This document shows positions 35,509 through 45,395 of a stretch of DNA of 64,000 nucleotides, piece after piece. Both the position numbers and the translations under genes were made by a program. This DNA comes from Lachnospiraceae bacterium (lineage in GTDB: Bacteria > Bacillota > Clostridia > Lachnospirales > Lachnospiraceae). Position 1 is the stretch's first letter; every line of letters begins with the position of its first letter. The notes below the pieces were generated by a model. That model was given only the letters and a program-made list of their open reading frames with translations. It did not search any database and had not been told where the DNA came from. The DNA is taken from NCBI GenBank assembly GCA_024698485.1, contig JAILRC010000056.1, forward strand, positions 25,884-89,883, given 5' to 3'.

Positions 35509-37329
35509 GTGGAGAACAACGGTAGAAGATTATTCAGAAATTTAGGACTGTATGTTGCGATCCTGGCTATGGGTGCACTTATCATATGGTTTGCCATGTC
35601 ACTGGGCAGAACGGACACGAGCTACGGGTACAATGATTACGTGGAAGATCTGGGGAAAAAGAACATCACCCAGGTGGAAATCGTTCAGAACGAACAGGTG
35701 CCCACAGGACAGGTAAGGATCAAGCTCAAGAACGGCGATGAGAAATCCTTCTTCGTGGTAAATACGGAACTTGCGTTTACAGACGCCATGGGATACGGTA
35801 TCGAGCCCATGGTAAGAGATGTAAAGACTCAGAGCATTTTCCTCACAAGCATCCTTCCCTATCTTTTGATCATAGTTATACTTTTCATATTTATGTCTTT
35901 TATGTCCGCACAAAACGGCGGAGGAAATTCACGGATGATGAATTTCGGCAAGAGCCGCGCGAGAATGGTGCTGCCGGACAGCGGAAAGCCTGTCACGTTT
36001 AAGGATGTGGAAGGCGTTGACGAAGAAAAGGAACAGCTGGAAGAGATAGTGGATTTCTTAAAGAATCCCAAGAAATACATCGAAGTGGGAGCAAGGATTC
36101 CCAAGGGCGTCATTCTTGTGGGACCTCCCGGAACAGGTAAGACATTACTGGCCAAGGCAGTTGCGGGAGAAGCGGGAGTTCCTTTCTTCTCCGTTTCAGG
36201 TTCCGATTTTGTTGAAATGTTTGTAGGTGTGGGTGCTTCCCGTGTAAGAGACATGTTTATGGAAGCCAAGAGAAACGCTCCCTGCATCGTTTTCATCGAT
36301 GAGATCGATGCCGTTGCAAGACGCAGAGGCGCAGGAATGGGCGGCGGACACGACGAGAGAGAGCAGACTCTGAACCAGTTGCTGGTGGAAATGGACGGTT
36401 TCTCGGTAAATGAGGGCATCATCGTTCTGGCAGCCACCAACCGTGTGGACATCCTGGATCCCGCCATCATGAGACCCGGACGTTTCGACCGCAAGGTGTT
36501 CATCAATCGTCCCGACAGCCGCGGAAGAGAGAGCATTCTTAAGGTGCATGCCAAGAACAAGCCTCTTTCCGATGATGTGGATCTTCATGAGATCGCTCAG
36601 GCTACTTCGGGCTTTACAGGCGCAGAACTTGAGAACCTTCTTAATGAAGCGGCCATTGTGGCAGCAAAGAACGACATCAAGTTTGTACGAAAGGAAGACA
36701 TCAAGAAAGCCTTTATCAAACTGGGTATCGGCGTTGAAAAGAAATCAAGAGTTGTTACGGATAAGGAAAAGAAGATCACGGCTTACCACGAATCCGGTCA
36801 CGCCATTCTTTTCCACCTTCTTCCTGATGTGGGACCTGTCTATACAGTGTCCATCATCCCCACGGGACCTGCGGGAGGCTACACCATGCCTCTGCCCGAA
36901 AAGGATGAGATGTACATCACCAAGGGCAAGCTCATTCAGGAGATCATCGTGAGCCTGGGCGGACGTGCTGCGGAAGAGCTGATCTTTGAAGACATCACCA
37001 CAGGTGCTTCACAGGACATCAAGGAAGCCACAAGAACCGCCAGAAATATGGTCATCAAGTACGGCTTCTCGGAGAATGTGGGTCTCATCTCCTATGATAA
37101 TGATGATGACGAAGTCTTCATCGGACGTGATTTCGGTCACACCAAGGCCTACAGCGACCACACCGCCAATGTTATCGACGATGAGGTACGTTCCATTGTG
37201 GAGGATTGCTACGAAAAGGCAAAGAGCATGCTGAAGGAACATATGGATGTTCTTCACAGCTGTTCCAATCTTCTCCTTGAAAAGGAAAGGATCTCACGAG
37301 AGGAATTCGAGGCGCTTTTTCAGGGTTAA
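35509..37329 (+). CDS. ftsH: ATP-dependent zinc metalloprotease FtsH
   Basis: A 606-residue membrane AAA+ protease for quality control of membrane and regulatory proteins. Two membrane helices flank a small periplasmic domain (about residues 10-130). Then come Walker A GPPGTGKT (205-212), Walker B VFIDEIDA, the second region of homology and the zinc site HESGH (H427). It starts with GTG, three bases after the hpt stop. Length is normal. Confidence 0.98.
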   Translation: MENNGRRLFRNLGLYVAILAMGALIIWFAMSLGRTDTSYGYNDYVEDLGKKNITQVEIVQNEQVPTGQVRIKLKNGDEKSFFVVNTELAFTDAMGYGIEPMVRDVKTQSIFLTSILPYLLIIVILFIFMSFMSAQNGGGNSRMMNFGKSRARMVLPDSGKPVTFKDVEGVDEEKEQLEEIVDFLKNPKKYIEVGARIPKGVILVGPPGTGKTLLAKAVAGEAGVPFFSVSGSDFVEMFVGVGASRVRDMFMEAKRNAPCIVFIDEIDAVARRRGAGMGGGHDEREQTLNQLLVEMDGFSVNEGIIVLAATNRVDILDPAIMRPGRFDRKVFINRPDSRGRESILKVHAKNKPLSDDVDLHEIAQATSGFTGAELENLLNEAAIVAAKNDIKFVRKEDIKKAFIKLGIGVEKKSRVVTDKEKKITAYHESGHAILFHLLPDVGPVYTVSIIPTGPAGGYTMPLPEKDEMYITKGKLIQEIIVSLGGRAAEELIFEDITTGASQDIKEATRTARNMVIKYGFSENVGLISYDNDDDEVFIGRDFGHTKAYSDHTANVIDDEVRSIVEDCYEKAKSMLKEHMDVLHSCSNLLLEKERISREEFEALFQG

Positions 37330-37485
37330 CGTGCGTTTTGTGTAATTTGCACAAAAGATTTTTTGAAAAAAGGCAATGTTTGTGCACACTGTTTTTGAAA
37401 TTCATGTATAATAGCACTCGTAAACCCCAATACATTATATATAGTTTTTGCTACACCCCATAAGTAACAAAAATACCTTCTCCAG

Positions 37486-37515
37486 AAAAGAGCGGCTTTC
37501 CCAGGCCGCTCTTTT
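37486..37515 (+). terminator. Terminator after ftsH
   Basis: A perfect 11-bp stem AAAAGAGCGGC/GCCGCTCTTTT with an 8-nt loop, 157 bp downstream of ftsH. The stretch between holds a TATAAT (37409-37414) without a good -35. Confidence 0.88.
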
Positions 37516-37585
37516 CACGTTGGTACAAGTGTGTTATAATAGTAAGAAACAAGCAATTTATTCAATTTTGAGATGTGAACTGTTA

Positions 37586-39595
37586 ATGGATCCTTTAAAA
37601 GCTTTTTATTCCGACGGTACGGAAGAGTTTTGCTTGACTTCCGGTATCGATACAAACGAAAATGTGACCATCAGGCTCAGAACCCCGAAGAATATGCAGG
37701 TTAAGCCTTTGTTTATGTGCGATTTTGCCGAAATAACAATGGAACTCTGCGAATCGGGGCCTTTTTTTAACTACTACTCCTGCGATATGATGATGCCCAA
37801 TTACAATCTGAGCTATGCTTTCAAGGTGGTATATGAGGGCAGGATCTATTACTATACAAGAAACGGACTCAAGGATTACTACGAGTGGCAGGACAGCCTG
37901 AGACTCCTTCCCGGGTTCAGGATCCCCAGATGGGCTACGGGAGCTGTAATGTATCAGATCTATCCCGACCGCTTTTGCAACGGTGGCAAGGAAAATGATG
38001 TGGAGAACGGCGAGTACTACTATGCCGATCAGGCAGTAGAGCACGTATATGACTGGAATGCCCCTGTGGCAAATCTGGACGTGGCGAGATTTTACGGAGG
38101 AGATCTGGACGGGATCCTTAAAAAACTGGATTATCTGCAGGATCTTGGGGTGGAGGTCATCTATCTGAACCCCATCTTTGTTTCCCCATCCAACCATAAA
38201 TATGACTGTCAGGACTACGATCACATCGATCCCCATCTCACGGTGATCGCCAAGGACATCGGTGCTCCGGGCATATACGGAAACAACAAGTATGTTATCC
38301 GCACCACCAACAAGGAAAATCTGGAAGCAAGCAATGCATGGTTTGCGGATTTTGTGAAGCAGGTCCACGAACGGGGCATGAAGGTGATCCTGGACGGTGT
38401 TTTCAACCATTGCGGATCCTTTAATAAATGGATGGACAGAGAAGGCTACTATTCCGCCTATGACGAGAGCGAAGCGGGAGCCTACAGAAGTAAAGAGAGC
38501 AAATACAGAAAGTTCTTTAAATTCCTGAATCCCGACGACCCCAATTCCTACGAGGGCTGGTGGGGATTTGACACTTTGCCCAAGCTGAATTACGAAGAAT
38601 CGGAAGAACTTTGCGAGTACATATGCAACATCGGAGCCAAATGGGTTTCGGAGCCCTACAACTGCGACGGCTGGCGACTGGACGTGGCAGCGGATCTGGG
38701 GCATTCCGAGGAATTCAATCACAAATTCTGGAAACGTTTCAGAAAAGCGGTGAAAGAAGCAAATCCCGAAAGCATCATTCTTGCGGAACACTACGGGAAT
38801 GCCGAGAAATGGCTGAGAGGCGATGAGTGGGACACACTCATGAATTACGATGCCTTTATGGAGCCCATCACCTGGTTCCTTACGGGCATGGAAAAGCACA
38901 GCGACGAATTCAGCGAATATATGCTGAACAATACGGAAGCGCTGGTGGACGGCCTCTTCAACAGGAGCAAGGCTTTTTCCACGGCCACCATGTATTGTGC
39001 CATGAATGAACTTTCAAACCACGATCATTCCAGATTCTTGACCCGTACAAACCACTACGTGGGGAGGGTGCAGAACCTGGGTCCTGAGGCCGCTTCACGG
39101 GACATTCATCCGGAGATCTTTGCGGAAGCCGTTGTTTTCCAAATGACCTGGCCCGGCTGTCCCACGGTTTACTACGGCGACGAGGCGGGACTTTGCGGTT
39201 TCACCGATCCCGACTCCAGAAGGACTTTCCCCTGGGGGCATGAGGACAAGGAACTGATCAGACTCCACAAGGAGATGATCTCCATCCGCAAGAGGCTCTC
39301 GGTGCTGAAATTCGGCTCCGTGACTCCTCTTTACACGGAGAAGGGTATCTTCGTCTTCGCCCGTTTCGACAGGGAAAATGTTGTGGTCACTGCGCTGAAC
39401 AACAACGATTATGAAAAGGATGTCACTGTTTCCCTTGAAAGCATAGACATCAACATGCCCGCCATGATCACGCTTATGATCACGGACTGCGACGGCTACA
39501 GAAGAGAAGCCAGATTCTGTCAGGTGATCGACAGAATGTTCACCATACACATGAAAGCCCATTCCGCATGGGTGCTGAAAGACTTAGACCCGTGA
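37586..39595 (+). CDS. GH13 neopullulanase/cyclomaltodextrinase-like amylase
   Basis: A 669-residue GH13 enzyme with an N-terminal beta-domain like CBM34 (about residues 1-125), then YQIYPDRFCNG at the barrel start, GVFNHCG, the nucleophile region DGWRLDVAADL, the acid/base in ILAEHYG and NHDHSR. This layout fits cytoplasmic neopullulanase/maltogenic amylase enzymes acting on malto-oligosaccharides or cyclodextrins. No signal peptide. The ATG at 37586 is chosen because a TATAAT at 37535-37540 leaves no room for longer readings; the Shine-Dalgarno is weak. Confidence 0.88.
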   Translation: MDPLKAFYSDGTEEFCLTSGIDTNENVTIRLRTPKNMQVKPLFMCDFAEITMELCESGPFFNYYSCDMMMPNYNLSYAFKVVYEGRIYYYTRNGLKDYYEWQDSLRLLPGFRIPRWATGAVMYQIYPDRFCNGGKENDVENGEYYYADQAVEHVYDWNAPVANLDVARFYGGDLDGILKKLDYLQDLGVEVIYLNPIFVSPSNHKYDCQDYDHIDPHLTVIAKDIGAPGIYGNNKYVIRTTNKENLEASNAWFADFVKQVHERGMKVILDGVFNHCGSFNKWMDREGYYSAYDESEAGAYRSKESKYRKFFKFLNPDDPNSYEGWWGFDTLPKLNYEESEELCEYICNIGAKWVSEPYNCDGWRLDVAADLGHSEEFNHKFWKRFRKAVKEANPESIILAEHYGNAEKWLRGDEWDTLMNYDAFMEPITWFLTGMEKHSDEFSEYMLNNTEALVDGLFNRSKAFSTATMYCAMNELSNHDHSRFLTRTNHYVGRVQNLGPEAASRDIHPEIFAEAVVFQMTWPGCPTVYYGDEAGLCGFTDPDSRRTFPWGHEDKELIRLHKEMISIRKRLSVLKFGSVTPLYTEKGIFVFARFDRENVVVTALNNNDYEKDVTVSLESIDINMPAMITLMITDCDGYRREARFCQVIDRMFTIHMKAHSAWVLKDLDP

Positions 39596-39607
39596 TGACA
39601 GGCAAAG

Positions 39608-39634
39608 AAAACGGACCCTTTGCGGGTCCGTTTT
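39608..39634. terminator. Bidirectional terminator between convergent genes
   Basis: A perfect 11-bp stem AAAACGGACCC/GGGTCCGTTTT with a 5-nt loop, usable from both sides (GH13 gene and minus-strand AraC gene). Confidence 0.9.
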
Positions 39635-39642
39635 GCGGTTCA

Positions 39643-40485
39643 TCATTCAAATGTGTGGTTCCTTCCCTGAGTCCTGTAGGTTCTCGGCGACACTCCGAAG
39701 CGCTTTTTGAAGCAGTCTTTGAAGTAGTTGCTGGAATTAAAACCGCAGGAGGTGGCAATCCGGGTCACGGAATCGTCTGTGGTGAGGAGCATCTGTGTGG
39801 CCTGGCGGAGACGGATGTAATTCACGTATTCGCTGAAGGTCTTTCCCGTCACATGGCGGAATTTCTTGGAAAGATAGGTGGGGCTCAGGTTGATCCTGGC
39901 TGCCGCATCTTCCAGAGTGATGGTGGAGGCATATTCCTCTGCCACCATTTTCATTATGGAATCAATGTCCTCGTCCAGTCCCGTGCTGGTGTCCACCTGC
40001 TCGTAGATGAAGATGCCGTAGCGCTGGATCCAGAGAAGGATCTGCTTAAAGAGCAGGATCATGTTCTCTATGGAGTAATCATCCGGAATGTTCTTTTCAG
40101 TAAGCATATTTTCCAAAAGGGTGTCGATCTGTTCCAGTCCTTTTTTTACCACCAGAATTTTTCCCGAAACAGAAAACTTTTCAATGAGCTCTTTGTGGAA
40201 ATTCAGGTACTCGTTTCCCAGAACCGGAAGATCACAGTAGATGACGGTCCTTTCGCAGAGCACCTCTCCTTCGTATTTTGTACAGTGACTCTCTCCGGGA
40301 GCTGCAATGAAGATGTCTCCGGGGGAAAGATGGAACTCCTTGCCGTTTACGTAGTAGGTGCAGCATCCTGTCTTTAAATAAAAGAATTCCACGTAAGAAT
40401 GAAGATGTTCGTAGTTCATCCGGAATGAGGGAACACGTACGGCACGTTCCACAAAGATCCCGGCAGTTGATCGGTCAGTTGACAT
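39643..40485 (-). CDS. AraC family transcriptional regulator
   Basis: A 280-residue regulator with an N-terminal cupin sugar-sensing domain (residues 20-110, with NGKEFHLSPGDIFIAAPGESH) and a C-terminal AraC double helix-turn-helix (about 180-275: INLSPTYLSKKFRHVTGKTF and TRIATSCGFNSSNYFKDCFKKRFGVSP). It is divergent from the sugar ABC transporter and most likely activates it in response to the imported sugar. An 11-bp palindromic motif is shared by both promoter regions. Confidence 0.93.
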   Translation of the reverse strand: MSTDRSTAGIFVERAVRVPSFRMNYEHLHSYVEFFYLKTGCCTYYVNGKEFHLSPGDIFIAAPGESHCTKYEGEVLCERTVIYCDLPVLGNEYLNFHKELIEKFSVSGKILVVKKGLEQIDTLLENMLTEKNIPDDYSIENMILLFKQILLWIQRYGIFIYEQVDTSTGLDEDIDSIMKMVAEEYASTITLEDAAARINLSPTYLSKKFRHVTGKTFSEYVNYIRLRQATQMLLTTDDSVTRIATSCGFNSSNYFKDCFKKRFGVSPRTYRTQGRNHTFE

Positions 40486-40556
40486 ATTTTTCTCTCTTTT
40501 CTCATGTTTACAGGTTTCTTGAGGTGGCTTTTAACCCCCTCTTTCCGCCTGCGGTT

Positions 40557-40589
40557 CTATATGATAGCATAAAAAACACGGTTTGTCAA
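40557..40589 (-). promoter_or_regulatory. Promoter of the AraC gene with CTATCATATAG motif
   Basis: On the minus strand: TTGACA (40589-40584), 17 bp, TATCAT (40566-40561), a strong promoter. The -10 lies inside CTATCATATAG (40567-40557), the same 11-mer found upstream of the binding-protein gene, so binding there would block regulator synthesis. Confidence 0.75.
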
Positions 40590-40771
40590 AAAACATACCG
40601 AAATCTTGAGATTTCTGGTAGGTTTGCAAAAGACAAAGAACAAAAAATAAGTGGTATTTAGTGTGGAATACATAATAAATTGGTAGTATTATTTGACGAA
40701 CCGTTATAGAATTGGGGCAAGCTGAAAAGTGATTTTACACGGCCGTGAAAAAACTTTATCGCTGAAAACTA

Positions 40772-40782
40772 CTATCATATAG
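40772..40782. promoter_or_regulatory. CTATCATATAG palindrome before the sugar-binding protein gene
   Basis: CTAT-CAT-ATAG, extended to TACTATCATATAGTA, lies directly upstream of the AAAGGAG Shine-Dalgarno. It repeats the motif overlapping the AraC -10. Candidate operator; no consensus -35/-10 pair is evident for this operon, as expected for an activator-dependent promoter. Confidence 0.5.
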
Positions 40783-40803
40783 TAAAGGAGAAAAGGGAAA
40801 TTT

Positions 40804-42129
40804 ATGAAGAAAAAGATTTTGGCGCTTTTGATGGCCGCAACAATGGTACTTTCTCTTGCCGCATGCGGCGGTAAGAAAACTGACGAGCCCAAAGCAAGCA
40901 CTTCCGCGGAGGAGAAAGTGACTCTCAGAATGGCGTGGTGGGGTTCACAGACAAGGCATGACAGAACGGTTCAGGTCATCCAGATGTACATGAAGGACCA
41001 CCCCAATGTTAAGATTGAATATGAATTCTTCTCGTTCGACGATTATTTTACAAAACTCAAGACACTGGTAGCATCAGACAACGTATGGGACGTGTTCCAG
41101 CTGGGAGGAAACTTCCCCGACTACATGAGCAAGATCTACTTCCTGAATGATTTCATCAAGGACGGGACCATCGACACATCCAAGATCTCCGATGCCTACC
41201 TTAAGATCACTCAGGACACCGACGGAAATCAGATCGGTATCTCCAACGGTCTCAACACCTACGGTATCGCATATGACGTTGATATGTTCAAGGCAGCCGG
41301 CGTTCCCCTTCCCACAGAGACATGGACATGGGATGATTACGCAGATGCTGCCAGAAAGATCAAGAAGGCTACAGGCCACTTCGGAACTTCAAGCTTCACA
41401 TCATCAGAGTTTGCCGCAGGCTGTACCACATACATCGGACAGCAGGGCAAGCTTGGAGAGTTCGGATTCTTCAACCTCGACCTTACAGGTATGGGCTTCA
41501 CGGATCCTCAGATGCTTGCTCCCTACATCCAGATGAGAGCAGACCTCATTAAAGAAGGTGCTTCACCGGATGCAGGCGCAGAAATGGAGATCACCAACAT
41601 CGAGAATGATTTCCTTGTAACAGGTGAAGCAGGTATGACATGGGTAGCTGTCAACCAGTTCCCCACCATCTATGACATTTGCCAGGCACAGGGCAGAACA
41701 CTTGCTCTTGCAACACTTCCCAGAGTTACAAAGGACGGCAACGCAGGTTCCAAAATCCAGTCTTCACAGATGCTCTGCGTATCCAAGGATTCCAAGCACA
41801 AGAAGGAAGCAGCGGAGTTCATCAGCTGGTTCCAGAACAGCACGGAGTGCAACAATGTTCTTCTTGGCGAGCGCGGTATCCCCGTAAACGAGGACGTGCG
41901 TGTTGCTCTTCAGGCTTCCGCAAATGCAGGCCAGAAGATCATGTATGACTATGTAACACTTGTGGGAACCTTCAAAACACCCGAGAAGGTCAACGTTCTG
42001 AGCCCTGCGGGACAGGATCAGGTTGTAGACCTTTACAGAAATTACATCCAGCAGGTAGTGAGCGGAGAGATCACAGCTTCCAAGGCTGCGGAACTCACTT
42101 ACAAGGCGGGACAGAGTCTTTTCAAATAA
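40804..42129 (+). CDS. Sugar ABC transporter substrate-binding lipoprotein
   Basis: A 441-residue extracellular solute-binding protein of family 1 (COG1653). It has a lipoprotein signal peptide with acyl-Cys 21 (LSLAACGGK) and the typical LRMAWWGSQTRHDRT opening of the mature domain. It captures an oligosaccharide for the two permeases downstream. The ATPase is not in the cluster; such importers in Firmicutes often share a general MsmK-type ATPase encoded elsewhere. A hairpin separates it from the permease genes. Confidence 0.95.
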   Translation: MKKKILALLMAATMVLSLAACGGKKTDEPKASTSAEEKVTLRMAWWGSQTRHDRTVQVIQMYMKDHPNVKIEYEFFSFDDYFTKLKTLVASDNVWDVFQLGGNFPDYMSKIYFLNDFIKDGTIDTSKISDAYLKITQDTDGNQIGISNGLNTYGIAYDVDMFKAAGVPLPTETWTWDDYADAARKIKKATGHFGTSSFTSSEFAAGCTTYIGQQGKLGEFGFFNLDLTGMGFTDPQMLAPYIQMRADLIKEGASPDAGAEMEITNIENDFLVTGEAGMTWVAVNQFPTIYDICQAQGRTLALATLPRVTKDGNAGSKIQSSQMLCVSKDSKHKKEAAEFISWFQNSTECNNVLLGERGIPVNEDVRVALQASANAGQKIMYDYVTLVGTFKTPEKVNVLSPAGQDQVVDLYRNYIQQVVSGEITASKAAELTYKAGQSLFK

Positions 42130-42152
42130 AGCATAATAACTCAGCCGACGGG

Positions 42153-42179
42153 GCGCGTCCACGGGCAACGTGGACGCGC
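42153..42179 (+). promoter_or_regulatory. Stem-loop between binding-protein and permease genes
   Basis: A perfect 11-bp stem GCGCGTCCACG/CGTGGACGCGC with a 5-nt loop and only a weak TTTATT tail. Likely an mRNA-stabilising or partly terminating hairpin that lowers permease expression relative to the binding protein. Confidence 0.75.
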
Positions 42180-42204
42180 TTTATTGGCGAAAAGGGATAA
42201 GGAC

Positions 42205-43134
42205 ATGACTGAAAATAAGATAAAAAAACCTTTCAGTTTCAAACGGTTTATATATAATGACAATACGGTGGGGTACATTTTTGCGCTTCCTTTTATCCTG
42301 GGATTTTTGGGCTTTTCACTGGTTCCCATGATAACTTCTCTCGTATATTCCTTCACGGATATGACTTTTGGTGACGATGAGATTCAGTTTATCGGCTTTG
42401 GTAATTTTATCAAACTCTTTCAAGATGAGGTCTTTTTGAAATCAGTAAGAGTCACCTTTAAATATGTGATCATATCCGTACCCATGAAACTGACATTTGC
42501 ACTTTTGGTGGCTTTTCTTCTCACAAGAAAGAGCAGGCTGGTCACATTGTACCGTTCGCTTTACTATGTTCCCTCGCTTGTGGGCGGCAGTGTTGCGGTG
42601 GCTCTTGTGTGGAGACAGATCTTTGCGAGACGAGGTCTTTTTAATGTGGTCTGGACAGATCTTTTCGGCGCAGATGCAAAGGTGAACTGGTTTGGAGGCA
42701 ACGGAAAACTTGCGATCTATCCTCTGATCCTCATGAGTGTATGGCAGTTTGGATCTTCCATGATCATTTTCGCTGCCGGTCTCAAAGAGATCCCGGAAAG
42801 CTACTACGAGGCTGCAATGATCGACGGCGCCAACGGTTTTCACAGATTCTTTAAGATCACTTTACCATGCCTTTCTCCCATCATCCTGTATAACCTCATC
42901 ATGCAGACCATCTCTGCCTTTATGGTGTTCACCCAGGCAAAGATCATCACTGAGGGAGGCCCCAATAACGAGACCATGATGTATGCTCTCTATGTCTACA
43001 ATACAGCCATATCCTATGACAGGATGGGATATGCCTGCGCCATGAGCTGGGTAATGCTGGTCATCATGGTGATCATCACATTAATCATCTTCAAGACATC
43101 CAAGAAATGGGTGTTCTCGGAAGCGGATTCTTAA
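42205..43134 (+). CDS. Sugar ABC transporter permease (MalF-like)
   Basis: A 309-residue permease with six membrane helices and the EAA coupling motif (YYEAAMIDGANGFHRFFKITLPCL, near residue 210). MalF/UgpA-type subunit of the importer encoded with the preceding binding protein. The ATG at 42205 follows a GGGATAAGG sequence; a TTG at 42184 is less likely. The second permease starts 12 bp after its stop. Confidence 0.93.
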   Translation: MTENKIKKPFSFKRFIYNDNTVGYIFALPFILGFLGFSLVPMITSLVYSFTDMTFGDDEIQFIGFGNFIKLFQDEVFLKSVRVTFKYVIISVPMKLTFALLVAFLLTRKSRLVTLYRSLYYVPSLVGGSVAVALVWRQIFARRGLFNVVWTDLFGADAKVNWFGGNGKLAIYPLILMSVWQFGSSMIIFAAGLKEIPESYYEAAMIDGANGFHRFFKITLPCLSPIILYNLIMQTISAFMVFTQAKIITEGGPNNETMMYALYVYNTAISYDRMGYACAMSWVMLVIMVIITLIIFKTSKKWVFSEADS

Positions 43135-43146
43135 GGGGGCGGACAT

Positions 43147-43989
43147 ATGAAAACAAGAAGGATCATTTTAAAGATCATATATCATATTTTCGTTCTTGCA
43201 TTTGGTTTCTGCATGATATATCCTGTCTTGTGGATGATCAGCGGAGCTTTTAAGGATAATCAGCAGATACTTAACGGCGGCCTCAGTCTGATACCCAAAA
43301 ATTTCGTGAAGACAAATTTTGCAACGGGGTGGAGAGGTTTTGCGGGCACATCCTTTGCCACCTATTTCAAAAACTCGATATTCCTGACCACTGTGGCAAC
43401 CCTCGGCACATTGCTGAGTTCTGCCTTTGTGTCCTATGCTCTTTCAAGGATAAAGTTTAAAGGCAGAGGCTTCTGGTTTTCGTGTATGCTGGCGACCATG
43501 ATGCTTCCCGGACAGGTCATCATGATACCTTCGTTCCTGATCTGGCACAAACTGGGGCTGGTGGGAACCTATGTTCCTCTGATCCTTCCCTATTTCTTCG
43601 GTCAGGCCTTCTTCATCTATCAGATGATGCAGTTTATGAAGGGCATACCCAAAGAACTTGACGAAGCCGCAAAGATTGACGGCTGCAGTAAATACGGCCT
43701 CTTCTTCAGGATCATATTGCCCCTGCTCAAACCGTCCATCATTACAACCATTATCATTCAGTTCTACTGGAAATGGGATGATTATATGGGACCTCTGCTT
43801 TATCTCAGCAACCCCAAAAAGATCCCGGTTTCCCTTGCCATAAATCAGTTTGCCGATGCTTCTTCCATTACGGACTACGGCGCAATGTTCGCCATGTCCT
43901 CCCTTTCTTTGATACCTGTATTTTTGATATTCCTCTTCTTTAACCGTTATCTCGTACAGGGTATCGGAACCAGCGGTTTAAAAGGATGA
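43147..43989 (+). CDS. Sugar ABC transporter permease (MalG-like)
   Basis: A 280-residue permease with six membrane helices and the EAA motif (LDEAAKIDGCSKYGLFFRIILPLLKP, near residue 180). Partner of the MalF-like permease. Its stop overlaps the start of the next gene by 4 bp (ATGA), so transport and hydrolysis genes are translationally coupled. Confidence 0.94.
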   Translation: MKTRRIILKIIYHIFVLAFGFCMIYPVLWMISGAFKDNQQILNGGLSLIPKNFVKTNFATGWRGFAGTSFATYFKNSIFLTTVATLGTLLSSAFVSYALSRIKFKGRGFWFSCMLATMMLPGQVIMIPSFLIWHKLGLVGTYVPLILPYFFGQAFFIYQMMQFMKGIPKELDEAAKIDGCSKYGLFFRIILPLLKPSIITTIIIQFYWKWDDYMGPLLYLSNPKKIPVSLAINQFADASSITDYGAMFAMSSLSLIPVFLIFLFFNRYLVQGIGTSGLKG

Positions 43990-45383
43990 ACAAAGTCATA
44001 TTTAAAACAGAAGACGAAAGACTCCAACGCCTCTTTGACGAGGCAGAAAAGAGGCTGCAGGGAAATCTCAGGGACTTTGCCGGACGCTCCGTGCTGGTGG
44101 AAGGTGCGGGCTATGAAAAGATATGGCTGGAGACCCAGCCCATGGGCGGAGAGATGTTCTGTAAAAGGGACAATTCCGGAGCGGCCCTCAACAACCAGCT
44201 GCTTTTTATGGAAAATCAGCGGAGTGACGGGCGCTTGCCGGGTAGCATAAAACTGGATCATGGCAAAGTGGTTCCCGAATACAATAAACTCCAGGGCTTC
44301 TGTTTCCCCGAGCCTGCTCTCAACATGTACTATCTTACGGGAGAGGACAGAGAGTATCTGGATTTCCTTGGGGCCACCCTTGAGAAATTCGACAAATGGC
44401 TCTGGGCTACCCGTGACAGCGATCAAGACGGCTGTCTTGAAAGCTTCTGTGTCTACGACACGGGAGAAGACGGAGCGGTGAGATACGGTGATGCTCCCAA
44501 CTATTGGGAGAAGGATGCAGCCCCCACAGAATTCGCATCTGTTCCCATGGCTTCATCAGACATCATGAGCTGGAGTTTTTCGACGAGAAACGTTCTTTCG
44601 AAGATATGCAGGATCAAAGGAAAAGTAGGGGCTGCGGATGACTGGCAAAAAGCAGCGGAAACGGTCAGGAAGGCCCTTGAAGGTTATCTCTGGGACGAGA
44701 AAAGATCCGCTCTTTTTGACAGGGTGAGGAACCATGAAATGCAAAAGACCCTGACCCATGCAACCTTAAAGGCCATGTACTGGGGCAGCATATCAAATGA
44801 AAAAGCTGATGCTTTTGTAAAGGAACATCTTTTGAACGAAAAAGAGTTCTGGACATATATGCCCATTCCCGCCGTTGCGGCAAACGATCCGGATTTCAGG
44901 AACATCCCAGAAAACAACTGGAGCGGACAGTGCGAATCCCTCATCTATCAACGGGCCATCAGGGCACTGGAAAATTACGGGTGGGACAGACTGATACCCA
45001 TGATCGGAGAGAAAATTTTCAGCGCGGTGGGAGAGAACATGGCTTTTGTTCAGCAGTTCGATCCCTTTACGGGAAAACCTTCCCTGAACGAAGTCAGCGG
45101 TGGACAGCCCACCTACGGGCCTGCCATCCTTTCGGTCCTTGAATACCTTTCTAGGATCTATGGCTTACATCGGGAGGGAAATATGCTATACTGGGGCTTA
45201 AGACAGGGCCCTGACTACGAATACGTTCAGGTCTTAAATGACGTAGAATACAGGATATGCCATACAGGCAGGATCTTTGAGTGCCACAGAGACGGTGTAC
45301 TGCTCTTTTCAACGGGATGCGACGGAAAAGCCGTTACGGATGTGCAGGGGAAGGATCCCAAAATGGTAATGTGGCAGAGATAA
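43986..45383 (+). CDS. Alpha/alpha-barrel glycoside hydrolase (MGH1/GH63-like)
   Basis: A 465-residue cytoplasmic protein with the repeat-rich (alpha/alpha)6-barrel pattern of GH63/mannosylglycerate-hydrolase-like enzymes. Visible anchors are WATRDSDQDGCLESF near residue 140, the SDIMSWSFSTRNVLS helix, and NWSGQCESL and SGGQPTYGPAILSVLEYL late in the barrel. Exact substrate unknown; the operon suggests the sugar brought in by the adjacent transporter. Could also be an amylo-alpha-1,6-glucosidase-like enzyme. It overlaps the permease gene by 4 bp. Confidence 0.7.
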   Translation: MNKVIFKTEDERLQRLFDEAEKRLQGNLRDFAGRSVLVEGAGYEKIWLETQPMGGEMFCKRDNSGAALNNQLLFMENQRSDGRLPGSIKLDHGKVVPEYNKLQGFCFPEPALNMYYLTGEDREYLDFLGATLEKFDKWLWATRDSDQDGCLESFCVYDTGEDGAVRYGDAPNYWEKDAAPTEFASVPMASSDIMSWSFSTRNVLSKICRIKGKVGAADDWQKAAETVRKALEGYLWDEKRSALFDRVRNHEMQKTLTHATLKAMYWGSISNEKADAFVKEHLLNEKEFWTYMPIPAVAANDPDFRNIPENNWSGQCESLIYQRAIRALENYGWDRLIPMIGEKIFSAVGENMAFVQQFDPFTGKPSLNEVSGGQPTYGPAILSVLEYLSRIYGLHREGNMLYWGLRQGPDYEYVQVLNDVEYRICHTGRIFECHRDGVLLFSTGCDGKAVTDVQGKDPKMVMWQR

Positions 45384-45395
45384 GGAGACGTTCAA

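Noticed and set aside
37595..38899. Long open frame (434 codons) on the minus strand
   Set aside because: Antisense to the GH13 neopullulanase-like gene, whose motifs are unmistakable; the reverse frame has no domain and no Shine-Dalgarno.
40773..40778. TATCAT as -10 box of the sugar-binding protein gene
   Set aside because: Transcription would start inside the Shine-Dalgarno (40784-40790), leaving a poor ribosome site; the motif is better seen as an operator.
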